NCBI GenBank assembly: GCA_029962745.1
Contig: CM057153.1
Location: 37,916,307 to 37,980,306 of the forward strand
Source of the DNA: Echinometra lucunter
Lineage: Eukaryota > Echinodermata > Echinoidea > Camarodonta > Echinometridae
Length of the DNA: 64,000 nucleotides
Direction of reading: 5' to 3'
Positions 1-13,300 of this stretch are shown piece after piece. A program made the translations under genes and the position numbers. Position 1 is the stretch's first letter; each line of letters begins with the position of its first letter. Below the pieces are notes generated by a model. The model ran no database searches, was not told the DNA's origin, and was given only the letters and a program-made list of their open reading frames with translations.

Positions 1-3000
1 CCTTGTCTTCATTATACACATTACTTTTCAAAATGGGTTGAATTAATTACTTTTTTTAAATTATTATACATGTCAAGCAAAGGAGTTGTTCACATGGAGA
101 AAGAAGCTGTTTACAATTTACATGTACATAGAGGTGTATTACACATGAACTGTGAACTGAATTATTCTTGCTTTCCTACTTCATTTCCTTTTTTGTCTCC
201 AAATCTTAACCTGCTAAAACACTTAAATCGTAGTGCTTGAATTGAAACACAGAATTTACAGAACTGCATAAGCTATTGAAAAGCTCAAATCTAAGGTAGA
301 AAACCATTTAGTTTAATGTAATATTCATTTTTGTTGAGCCCATGTAGTATAATGTCCTAATTTATGTACAATTTAGGTTACATGCATTTTCATAAGCTTA
401 TTAACACAAGTGGCATTTTAAAGATTGATCATTGAAGATTCTTATGTGATCACAGCAGTGTACATGGTTCATACATGTATTTTAGTTGGCATGTTGTTGA
501 TTAAACTTTATTATCACATACAGTAGTATGTATTTCTATACCAGATTAAAGGCTCATTTAGATATACATCATTAAACCACTTCAAAGACATCATGGCAGG
601 TGTTTTACATGTACGTATTAAATGAATGGTAAGTGAGTGAGTAATGCATCAGATGACCATATTCCTTGCCTGTGTGTGTTATGAATGTAAAGTGCAGTAC
701 ACTTAAAGAGAAGCTTCAGTTCTGGGAACGGTGAAAAATAATTTGTGAGCTTTGTCATTCTTTCCATGTCATTTAGGAAGAATATCATAGTAAGATTGTC
801 CCCGAGAAAGGATTGCTCTACAAATGCCCTCATATTGGAAAATATGACAAGAAAAAGCTGAACAGTTTGGGGGGGGGGGTAACATCATGCCAGATTTGTG
901 TGTGGTCCCATACTCGTTTCTTTCTGCAGTGCAGGTACCTTTTGGCGAAAGTAAGTGAATTTCTTGTCAATTTGATAATCTCCAAATCTCCCCCTTGACA
1001 CCTGTGTTTTTATACTAATCTAACTCTCCCAGTTGCTTTGGAACAGTTTCTTTCACATTATGATTGCATGACCAGAACTCTATTTTATCTTTAAAAACCC
1101 CTTCATTTTTCATTCCTTTTAAACCGTTTTACTACTGCACATGTGAACCAACTTTTAGCGAATCAATAATAGTTAATGAAGATTGAAGATTGGTCACTTT
1201 CATTGTGAAGTACAGGTATTATGGAATTTCACTGCTGTAGGGGTCAAAAATTCACACCTTACAGGAAGAGTTTAATCACATCAATGTGGCAAGCATTTGG
1301 AGTTTAAGAAAAAAAATAGTAACTAAAATACTGAACTGTGTTGACTGCATTTTCCCAGGCCTAGGCTTGTTAAAGGAACCATCTGATTCCCATAAGCAAT
1401 TACCTAGTCATATTCAAATTCAGCTGTCTCATCATTTGAAGCATATGTTTTCATCTTCTTGTACCAGCTCCCCATGTACGTGTATGTGTATTTTGATTAC
1501 AGTCTGTGAGATATTATCTGAAAACCTAATAAGCACCCCCCTCCATTGCTAACAGTAAATTTGTTGATATTTTCTTGTACCGGGGGGGGGGGGGGGGGGG
1601 GGAGGGGGAGGGGGGCTTTAAGGCTACATTGTATGTTAATGGCCCTTTTTGATTCTCTCTCTCTCTCTCTCTCTCCCTCTCAAACACACAGACATACATG
1701 CCTTTATCTTTCCTTTTTTTTTTTCTTCCTCATCCTCATTTTTTTTTTAATTTTAAAACAAGGAATCCCCCTGTAGGCAAAGATGCATTTTGTATGCATT
1801 TAATGCAGGCAAATTACTAGACAGATGTCCACCCAACAAACATTACTCATTCAGCACTCCAGTATGTAAACACATGGGAATGCATGCAGAGATGGGTTTT
1901 CATTACAGATACAGTTTCTGAGGAGTCTGTCTAGAAATGTTTATTAGGGGAACATAAATAATGAGCTACTTAAAGGGAATACTCAAGAACAATACTCAGA
2001 AAATAAAAGTTACATGTACATGTGGATGTCATCTTTTGTGTTTTTAATGATGCATGTACATTTGAAAATACATGTATATTGAATATGCCATGTACAGTTC
2101 ACATCATTTTGCATTTGTAATTGATATCACTACTGTGCTAGTGCACTCTCTAAAAGGGATCTTGTATCAGTAGGCCTACTTTATTTCTTAATCAGTTGAA
2201 AAACCTTTCATCTGTAGATGTTTACATGAAGTGTAGTCAACTGAAATGTTATCAGAGCTCTGCCACACAGACTCATATCAATCAAAGATATAATCCGATG
2301 CATATCAAATAAACTGCATTTATCATGTTTGACATACAGGAAGTATGCAAGGATCTCTAGTAATTGAATCGATTGGTCATATTTATCAAATTACTGCTGA
2401 TACATTTGTTGTATGAGGTATTTTATGTTGATTTCTTCTTTTATAAAACTAATGGAAATAGATATTGTCTCATTTGGAAATTTTCAACTTAAAACGAAGC
2501 ATACATTCAGGTAAGAAAGCAACCAAGAGTGAAAGAAGACATACAAAATGGATGAAAGAAGGAAAAGAGAGTGAAAAGATCTTCAGATATGGTTGGTTAT
2601 GTTTAGTATGAAGAAAATGTAAACACATATTAAATTGAAGAGAAAGAGAAGGGTGAATTAAAAGAGAGACGGGAGAGGTGATGAAAATGTATAGAACTAC
2701 GAACAGTCAAGTCAGTACATCATTAATTGATGGATTCATTTTATCTGTAAAATGTGACATAAAATCCCTATGTCTATGCATATTTAAAGGCATGAAAGAA
2801 ATTCACAGATTTTTTTGTATGCTTTGATTGCATAAATGAAATAGACTTTGTATGAATGCAAGTTCTTTTTCTTGAAAGAGAATCCCCTGGATATAGTGCT
2901 AGGAATTGGCTTTCTAGAAAATCTTCTGCTTAAAGGTAATGGAAAACTTAAGCCTTAGTGAAAATCTTGTAATTTCCACCTATGCTACAAGTAATGCCTT

Positions 3001-4055
3001 ATATTAAAAGAAGATTGCCTAATGCCAAAAGCAGTCATAAGGCATGTTGCCAATAAAGCCTGCAAATTTGTTAATGTAATGCAGGCTAAATTGGTTGGAT
3101 TGCCCGTGGGTAGGTATGACCTGAATATAGCCCTTTCCAATTGAGTCACAATTCCTTAATGCCATCTGGCCAACCCTCATCGTCGGCCGTTGTCCGTAGT
3201 GAGTAATGAGTTCCTTCAGGAGCTAAACGTCAAGGGTACCTGTACGCAGTGACTTGACGGAAAAGCCTGATTTCCTATGCCTTAGAGCCAGGCATTGCTG
3301 TAACCTTGGAGGTGTATTTCTAGATATGTCGCTTGATCTGATATTGACCTGGATGAACAATTTCAAATATTTCCATTGCCAAAAATTCATCAAGGACTTG
3401 TTGAAAGGAAAGCATTACTATCTGTTTGAAGTAATGGCGGTCCATGAACAAAACAATATTCTTACAGGAAGATTTGTCAGTTGTCTACTTTTAGGAAGTT
3501 ATTTCCTGCAGGAAAGAATGAAGTGAAGATGTTGACCATGAAAAAGATTATTGTTGTGAGCCTAGCTTTCAATACCCTTCTCAATCAGGCCCTGTCACAG
3601 TCATACCATGCTTCATGAAGTGTACTTATAAAGCATACATGTATTTTTGTTCAATTCAAATGTACCAAGGTCATTCAGTTAATATGATTGATAAATATTA
3701 AAATCAGGAAAATTATGATTAAGAGTGTTGAGCCTGTTGTTAACCTGCAACTTCAGTTTATAGTCAGCCAACCATAATATGCAGATGTTATCAGCAAGTA
3801 TTGTGTGTTTAAGCTTGTTTAATCATTAGTCAAATTCATGTTGTATTGTAACATTTGTTTCTGTTTTCATACCTCCACGTATTTAACTTTTGTCCTGAAA
3901 AACATACTTTTTAAATTATTCTACAACCTGAAAGCATAAACATACATGTAAATTTAGATTTTTTTGTAACTTTTATAAAGAGTGAAAAAATACTGTAAAG
4001 ATTATTGAAAGAAGTCATTATTTACTGCTATTTAATTTGATCCTTTCAATTTCAG
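1..4055 (+). other. ALS2 intron (5' part, upstream exon not in window)
   Basis: No exon with RCC1 similarity and a matching phase was seen here, so this is read as the 3' part of an ALS2 intron. It is AT-rich, with a poly-G tract near 868-878, a long G tract at 1581-1605 and CT/T-rich microsatellites at 1655-1750. Around 3100-3500 the sequence is less AT-rich but has no recognisable coding content. Confidence 0.6.
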
Positions 4056-4224
4056 ACACACGCCTAATACAATCAAGCAACTGAGCAGTAAGAACATCAT
4101 CCGTATTGTGGCCGGAGCATCTCATTGTGTGGCTATCTCTAGCAATGGTCAAGTCTATACCTGGGGTTGTAACTCTGATGGTCAGCTAGGACACACCGGT
4201 CAACTGGTTCCAAAGAGAATAAAG
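4056..4224 (+). CDS. ALS2: ALS2 exon: RCC1-like repeat
   Basis: Acceptor ttcag ends at 4055 and donor gtaata starts at 4225. The first base completes a codon begun upstream; the other 168 bases encode residues 1-56. The RCC1 signature is clear: [20 protein letters not shown] followed by NSDGQLGH. This is the first exon visible in the window. Confidence 0.93.
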
Positions 4225-4315
4225 GTAATATAAAGAAGGTAAATGATGTGAGAAGGAAGGGAAGAGTTGAGAAAAGAGGAGAAAGATGAAGAAGAAGAGA
4301 TGATGGAGGGGAATG

Positions 4316-4354
<39 letters not shown>

Positions 4355-7300
4355 GAGCAAGGGAGTGAATAGAGAGAGGAAGAGAAAGGAGGAAGGGTAC
4401 ATGTAAGGGGAAGGGGAAGGGGATAAGGGGGCAGGACAGAAGGGGTGGGGGAGGGGGAAGAGGGCAAGATAAATGGAAAAAGGAGGGAGAGGATAAAGAT
4501 CATAGAAGAAACCAGTGTTGTATGCCTCGAGGCGTACCTCGTCCTTGAGGCCGGTCTTAAGGCCGAAAATTGCGTCCTCAGCCTCGGCCTTGGCCTTGGA
4601 GCCTGATGTCTCGGCCTCGGCCCCTGAGGCTAATGTCTCGATGTCTCGGCTTGAGGCCTGAGCGAGGCAGTAACAAATCTCTCGTTCTCTGTTTGTTTTT
4701 TTTTGCTCATTCTGCCAGCCCAAATATCATTTAGGAACTCTCGGGGATCGGGGAGAAACCGCCGTTCAATTTCATTGCTCCAGTCATAAAAAAAGTCACA
4801 CGACTGTGTGAGCATATAATAAATTCATATGTAACTCTATGGTGCTCTCCGTACCCAGTAGTTCGCTCCCTCCAGAGCATTTACTTTCACAGTTGAGTAA
4901 ATGGGCTGGCACAGTAAATTGGGTGGTTGCTCAAGTTGTATTTTACATGAATGGCGGTGTATGGTGTATTTGTTAGTATTGTGTACTTTGTAACCCTTCT
5001 GCTTGGGTCTAGCATGAATTATGCCAACATGAATGATTCTGCCTGGAGCTGGTTTAGTTGCTTCAATACCTTGTTAACTTACTTAATTAGTCTGTTGATG
5101 ACCTGATGTCTTGACTTACGATTGTTTTTGCTAATTTGCTAGCCTTAGTAATTCTTATTCAAAGGATTCAGTTTTCCACAAGAAAAAAAAAAAAAAAAAT
5201 CAGGGGGAGATTCCAGAAATATACATGACTCAAATACTTTAGTGAACAATTAAAAGGTCTAGATAAAGACCCCAAAGTGGTCAAAGCAAATTGAACAGGT
5301 GAAATTTAAACACTTGCAAAAAAAGGAACATTTTTTGAGTGGTCTCGGTCTTGGTCTCGGTCTCGGATAGCCATGTCTCGCTCTCAGCTGAGCCGGCCTC
5401 GGATACAACACTGGAAGAAACACCCCTCTCATTTTGAAAGGGAAAGATAGGTGATAAAACATGTGAAATCACCCCCTCCCCCTCCCCCCCCCCCCCCCAA
5501 AAAAAAGGGTAATTGAAAGAGGAGGCATATTCAACACTTCTCTGCTAAGTATCTGATAAAAATATGAAAATGAAGTACGTTAAGCCTTGTATGATTCACC
5601 ATTAAAATGGTAGTAGTGGTAGCGGCAATACATAGAGACTAATTATATTTATTGGCAACATAGAGATTTGAGGAACTCCCTGTGTGTCATCTTCTTTGCT
5701 GTTGCTGTGATAAATTACTTACAGGTTTAATGCTCAAGTGAGTCTCAGACTTTGTGTGTTTATTGGCATGATCACATTGAGTTTCAGAATACACATGTCT
5801 TAGCTTTTTAAAAAAATTTTTAAATGAAGATGATATGTATTTGGCAAGATAGATACGCTGTTATTACTCTGTACCAAACTTAGATTTATAGAATATTATT
5901 TCATTTTTCGTTTCATTTCATTTATTTCGAATTTTCAGTAAAATACATATACGATGGCAGAAACAACAAATTAAAAATTACAAGGACAAAATTGTAGTAT
6001 AAAATTCATTTTTGATGTAAAAAATATTAGACATATAAAAACATACAAAGACATACAAAGATGGAATTTGCAGGTTGATGCAAAAAAAAATGTATGTGGA
6101 AGAGCAGTTGCATTTTGTAAATGCTGCTGAAATGGGCTCTCATCCATTATCACAAATTTTCATTGATTGTCATGTATTTATTGTTTTTTTATCTTGATAT
6201 GGAAATAAAAACAAACAGACAAACAAACAGTTTTGTCGAGGCATCTACCTTTTGTAAGAATTTAACAGGAGAAAAAAAAACAGGGTATCACATAACAATC
6301 AAAAAACAAACAAAACAAAAGAAAACAAAAATATGTTAAAAGAATTTACTTATTTAACCCATTCGTGACAGGAATTATTTAAAGCCTAATCTGATCAGCT
6401 TTTATTCTTCAAATTGGCAACACCAACATTTTTATTTTATTGCTACATTTTATTTATAAAACGTCATGTATCAGAAATGAATATAAATTGACAGAAATTA
6501 TGATAAGTCAAAAAGTTGCCAATTTGCAGGGGAAAATGGTGATTTTAAACCTTCTATCACATTGCCAATTTAAGGATTTTAATGCTTATTTTCCTTTAAA
6601 ATTTTTTCAGCTTCAAACAATGAATATTGATGCAACCAAAATGGGCACATTTTGTGTAGAATTTTTTGCTCTTTCTGCTCTTGTATTTGGTATGACTTTT
6701 AGGGCTTTGCATTAAAAGATATTAGGCCAAACCACAAAATGTGGACCTCTGTCACGAATTGATAGAAACATTTAAAGATTTTATTGGTTTAGATTTAGGG
6801 TATTTGCATTAGAAATATCAATGTATTAATTCCTTCCATTCTGTTTACCTTACTTGCAATTCGACTGTGGCATAGAATGTACATGTATTTTCATTACTTA
6901 GTCGATACCAAAGCATGTAAAAAAAAAAAAAAAAAAAAAGAAGGGAACTACAATACTGTCAAACCAGAAACTCTCAGGACATGCAACTTCCTGAATTGAA
7001 AAGATGTTTGTTTTTTAAATTTTTTTTAAAGAAAGTGCCTGTCAAGAATTGCTAAATTTCAGTGTTGTAACTACACAGAAAACTTTCCCAAATGCAGAGA
7101 ACTTGTGAAATTCAGGAAATTCAGGTACAGACGGCAGTTGGGGTTTTCCAATAGCTTAAAAATAAATCAAGAAGGTTCCACGCCCCATGTACATGCACAT
7201 TTCCATGCACACATTAGATAGGCCACAATGTATTTGCTTGTGAGAACTAAGGGTATTCCCTGTCAGGTTCCTCCCAGGAAGCCATAATTACACTTCAACT

Positions 7301-10300
7301 TTCAACAATTACCCTAAAGGGACAACCAGTCCTGTCTATGTTTGCTATTACACATATGCCTGTTGCCATGGAAATACATGAATAAGGTCTTTCAGGAAGT
7401 CAAGCACTTCCTGATATGATTTTATAAATCAGTTGCTAGAATGAAAAGCAAAACTTTTTTTTTTTTTTCTTCCACTGAGCCAGGATAGAATAAAACACTT
7501 GCTTGTAAAATACTTCTTTAGGTTTCCCAAAGTTTGCCTACATGCAATTAATAAGAAAAAGGGATTTTGGCTTTCATTAGGATGTTATTTATAGGTCTTC
7601 AGTTATTCATGTCTTATGTTCTGCTAATTTTATTAATTTTCTTGTTAAACTTTGGTTTTCTCCTTTTAAATCTCACTTTACTTATTCCTACAATTGTTTT
7701 CCTTGAATTAAATGTACAAATCATACTATGCTACATACATGCAAGGGCCTTTATGAAATGCTGAGAATATGACAATTAGTGGTGTATGAATTGATATGAA
7801 TGTATATTTTATTGGGTTTTTAAAAAAAATCTGATTGTACATGTATTACATGTATATGTGAGAGTTTGTTACAAAACTTCACCATCTTGTATGTTTTTGT
7901 CTGTTTTTTTTAAATTTTTTATTTCCACAATTCAAAAGACCAACTGCTTTTTATGACTTTAGCTGTTGCACATGCAGCTCTGCTGGTTAAAAAAAAATCA
8001 ACTGAAACAAATTTAAGCCTGAGATGAATATCCTTCAACTGGGAATATCAAACCTTATTGCATCGTTTGAAATGAATATGTTTTCTTTCCATTCCTCTGC
8101 AAGATGCCGAACAATACTCCTGTATGGGATGCAGCAGTAGGAGGTACCCATACACTTCTCTTAGCAGACGGAACCAACTGTATGCCAGATGTGTATTACT
8201 TAGGAAAACAACCAAGGTATGAGACCTCATACTCATGGGGTTTATACAATTGTGATCATAAAGGGGAAAGTCTTAGAATGTATTTCATCAATTAATTGAG
8301 AATGTTTTATTAACCCATTCGTGACAGGAATTATTTAAAGCCTAAATTGATCAGCTATTATTCTTCAAATTGGCAACACCAACATTTTTATTTCAGTGCT
8401 ACATTTTTCTTATAAAACGTCATGTATCTGAAATGAATATAAATTGACCGAAATTATGATGAGAAGTCAAAAAGTTGCCAATTTGCAGGGAAAAACGGTG
8501 ATTTTAAACTTTCTATCACATTGCCAATTTAAGGATTTTAATGCTTATTTTCCTTTAAAACATTTTCAGCATCAAACAACGAATATTGACGCAACCAAAA
8601 TGGGCACAGTTTGTGTAGAATTTTTTGCTCTTTCTGCTCGTGTATTTGGTATAATTTTTAGGGCTCTGCGTCAAAAGTTATTAGGTCAAACCACAAAATG
8701 TGGACCTCTGTCACGAATGGGTGTAGGTTTTGGATTTTAAGCACATGCTGAATGCTACCTCACTTGCTCTCTCTCTCTCTCTCTCTCTCTCTCCCTTTAA
8801 AATAGAGCTACATGTACATCTAGAAAAGCAAACTCACTCTATGTTGAAATTCTCATCGGGCTTTTAAAGCTGAATTTAAAGAAACAGAATTTTTCATGAA
8901 GGAAATGAGAAAAACTGTAGAAGGTCCCCTCATTTTTTAGTTCTACGTGCATATTCCTTTGTATTTTGGACATTATTACATGCTCATTGTTTGGGTTTTC
9001 GATACAATCTTACTATTCTTTCAAAGTTGTCTGAAGTTCAATAAATCATAAATTCATTGTGAATTATTTGAAAACTATATATTAGTGAACTTTTTTATTC
9101 TGTATTTTTGTTGCATAGTTGCATTCATATTTAGACAGATGTAGATCATCACTAAGAATGCTTCCTAATGCAGTTTCTCTATTATCTGTTTGTCTTAGCC
9201 TTCAAGAATTGCGGAACTCCAACAGTACTCCAACCCCAGAGAGCCCTCTACGGGATGGAAGTGATAAATCCAAGAAGAGACCAATGTCTGCCTCAATCTC
9301 CAAGTCACCCACCGTCAAGTATGCAGCCAGAGCCAAGCAACCTGAGAAACTCACATTCCTCAAGAAGGTAGGTAGTTAAACTATGCTTTACCCCTACTTT
9401 GCTACTACGTTAATAAATGATATCTAGCATTTCGCTTTCTAGAGTCAAATTATAATACATGTAGTTGGTTCTTGTGTAGCACTAATGTCCGTCAGAATTG
9501 ACACTCCTTGCACTCCTCTTTTATTATCCCCACTTAAGGAAGGCGGCCATTAAGGCACTCTTGCATTTCAAGGAAATTCTTCTTTCCGGGTACCCATTTA
9601 CTACACCTAGGTTGAGAGTGGCAGTTTTAGATTAATGTCTTGCCAAAAGACATTGGTACCACGGCAGGACTCAAACTACCAACCTTCTGATGTACACTCT
9701 GACGACATATTCACTAGACCAAGACACCTCTACAAATTATGAGTTTTCATTAGAAGTTATTCCTAAAGTAGACATCAACCTCAGCAGTAGGAAATAACTT
9801 TACAATTGCGTACAATTTTTGTTATTATTATTTTTGTTTTATATGGAAAATTTGGGGTACCCCATTTTATCAAAGTTGAGGTTAAGATTATTTTCAGCTT
9901 TCAGTCAAGACTCATTAAAGTGCATGGTAGTAGATGATCATACATTGTAGATTGATTCAAATGAATTCAAATTCTTTTGAAGGATAAGCCTAGGTTTTAT
10001 CCTATGAAAATAGATTTCGAATCCTTCGTTCATGATTTCCTAATCTCTCTTTCATGTAGAATGGCTGGTTACAGGCTGTAGCTGCTTCTGTTGACCAGTG
10101 TGCCTGTATAGCCGATCGAAGCAGTAGTGGTTTTGTAGCGATCACTCATGAATTCTCAGCCACAGAGAGGCTCCTCTACAGTCAGCTTGCATCCATCAAA
10201 TCCTCGATCATTAAGACTCTGCAAAGCTCAGGTAAGATCCTGGTCTTCTGATCTCTTTTATTAGCTTAGTCCATGCCAAAGAGGGCAGTGAAAAATATAA

Positions 10301-13300
10301 GTAGGTTCATGGAAAAGGCAGTTTAAATTTGACATGCAGCACATCACATGCCAACTGTTTAGTCTGTATTTTGGGCACTTAAGAAAACATTAAGGACTCA
10401 TAGACCCCTATGGTTCTTATCACAACTTGCATTTAGAGCCACCTAAAGGCATTAATGCAACAATTTATGTCATGGTCTAAGAAATGTTTTGTCTTTTTTT
10501 TCATGATCTACTTACAGATGTTCAGAAGGCTGTTGAAGGAACTATCTACAGCGGTCCTCTGAGACTCATCCTAGACCTGTATGGGTCAATCTGTGGCCTT
10601 GTAGCACAGAACTGTCTGCACCTGACAGGTCTTGTTCAGCGCAACAAGGACCTTTGGGATGTGATGATGCTGAAGGAGATTGGTCGATACATCCAGCTCT
10701 TCCAAGAATACGCCAACGCTGTTTGTGATTTCATCACTATCACAGGATTCACCCACCTAGGAAAAATTGCCAAGTGAGCCCTAAATCAGTATCATCAAGG
10801 GGAATTATTGATAAACCATTCAACAGCTCGTATGGCCATGTCAAAATGTTAGATTGTACCTGCAAAGAGGTCAAAGTTCTCACCCAAATGATAGTGTTAA
10901 AGAGGCATGCAGTTCCCCCCAAACCATAAATAATGAAAAGAAAAACAATGATATGCTATATTGGCCCATCCAGAAGATTATGCGGAACAAGCTTTTGTAT
11001 ACTATCTCAATTTTCCTCCTTTGTTCATTACTCTGCTATTATACAGGTTCTACAAAAAAGAATTGGGCAGATATGTATTAATTATATAAACATCAGTGTA
11101 AAAATTCTTTTGATTGTGTATGTGTATTTACTCATTGTGTTCATAGCTTAAAGGGATGTTCAGATATGAGGCGACGTTATGGCGCCTCAAAATTTTTAGT
11201 GTTCAGATATGGCGCGACATTGTGGCACCTCTTATGTTAATGAACGCACATTAAAGCGTCAGCTCTTAAATAAAAGAGAACTTTGTCAAAACTTGCGCAG
11301 ACAATCTCATGACAACATATTTTGCACTACTAACCTTTTAGGAATTTGATTGATGCGCATTTTTTTGCAGCCAGGCAGCAAAATAAATGTGTCCTGCCTC
11401 GGCGACATTTTTTTGTCGCCTCATACCATGTTGACTCGTACACCAAAATGTTGCGGGGATTTTGTGGTGCCACAATGTAGCCTCATATCTAAACGCCCCT
11501 TAAGATTAGAGTCTATGGTTATTATCTTTGTTATTTGAAGTGATGCCTTGGCCAAGCATGATGCTGTGTTTGCTGAAGTATTAAATGAGGAGAAACCAAC
11601 AGTGTACGGAGCCCCTCTCAGGATGGCTATGAAGTTACCATTGGATAGAATCAAAACCTACTCATACCTACTTACCAAACTCAGAGACTATTATGCTGAG
11701 GTAATATATATGAAGAGTTTGATCTTGAAAAGTGATATATCCATGCTTGTAATTTTGAGAAATTTGCAGTTTGACATTGCTGAAGTATAAGGAAATATTT
11801 GATATTTTAGATCATGTTTTCAAACTTTTACTTGATATATAATGAGTGAGGTAACAAATGGAAGGCATTTTTTTTGGTTTCATACAATAGCGATGTTACT
11901 TTCAAAATGTAAAAAAAAAATTCTTTTATCAGTATTATTCATTCAAACTCATTTGTATTCATTATATATATTCCATACATTTCAGAGTTTCAAGGAATAT
12001 GTAACAGAAGAGATTTTGACAATATTGATTTTTCGTTAATGTGTGGTCTAATCCAAGCTATAATGAAGTCATTCATTTGATGCAGTCATCAGATGTACCT
12101 AATAAAATCTTTGTAATCAGGAAGGTGTAGGGAAAAGGTTTTCATTCAATTTGCCCTATATCAAACAGATTGACTTAAGGTTCAGTTTAACAATTTTCAT
12201 ATATTATATGTTGATGTGTTGGACAGATTTGTCTTATGGAAATTTAGTTCACTGTACATAGTGATTGTGCATTCCTAGCTCAGTGATTTACATGTATAAG
12301 ATAAGAGTTTTGAGGGAGGTGGGGAGAAATCATTCTTCTAAATTCAAACAGTTTTGTTATCTTGCAGAATTATATCATTATTATATTTTGTTCTGCATTC
12401 GCATTAGGACTCTGGTGAATACAGTCTGTTGAGTGAGTGTAGTGCATCATGGGAAGAGCTGAAGAAGACCGTTGAGAAGAAGCAATCAGATGCAGATGAC
12501 ACAAGAACATTCTGGGAGTCTTGTCCTGCTAAATTGGCTGTAAGTTAAGATGCATCACGATTGAGCTCTCAGTCAAAAGAAATTTGTGAGAGAGATTGTA
12601 CTAGATTCATTTGAGTGGATACTGATAATAATAACATAATAATATTGGATATTTATATAGCGCACGTATCCACCAAACAAGGTGCTCAAGGCGCTCCCAA
12701 TATTACCCCGGCTAAGCTAGGCTTCCAATTTCAGTGCCCACAGTTTTCAAGGAATTCCTTCCTGCCGGTACCCATTTACACCTGGGTCGAGTGCGGCAAA
12801 TGTAGATTAGTGTCTTACCAAAGGACATTAGTGCTGCGGCAGGGATTCGAACCCCGTACCTTGTGGTTCAAAGCCCGGAGACTTATCCACTGGACCACAA
12901 CACCTCTACATTCACTTAAAGGGGGTACCCAATGCTGAAACAATGTTAGTTCATTTAAAAGAACATGATTACATTAGCAGAAAATCATCTGCCTCAAGTT
13001 TTTTAAAAAGTCGTGTTGCCAAGGAAACCCCCAAATGTGGTAAGATTTCAGAATATTTTTGACCCCTCAGCTGTGACCCAGTTTCAACTGGGTACCCACT
13101 TTGACGTCAAAATGACGTCAAAGTGGGTACCTTGTCGCGCAATTCTAGCAAAATGCGCGCAAGGTATAATACATGTTGTACAGTCTAGCGCGCACCACAA
13201 CTGCAATGCGCGAAGCTGGGTACCCACTTTTACGTCATACCTCATACGCAAATTTTTTGGTCAACTCTTGACTTTTTATGAGAAAATTAGCCAAAATGCA

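Larger units (their letters stand above)
4225..8103 (+). other. ALS2 intron with hAT-type element and a TTAA MITE
   Basis: The intron opens with a GA-rich block (4233-4500, including a GA microsatellite at 4319-4350). It then carries the hAT-type element at 4513-5413 and a MITE at 6354-6760. The remaining stretches (5500-6350 and 6770-8100) are AT-rich with A/T homopolymers and nothing else I can name. Confidence 0.7.

Noticed and set aside
4139..4723. Long minus-strand open frame of 194 codons
   Set aside because: It runs through a GA/CT low-complexity block and across an ALS2 exon and a hAT element; composition is Ser/Leu/Pro from the CT repeat.
12842..12903. Possible tRNA gene (A and B boxes on the minus strand)
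   Set aside because: The head continues into a SINE body and tail, and the cloverleaf is not convincing; related degraded copies occur at 9530 and 24880.
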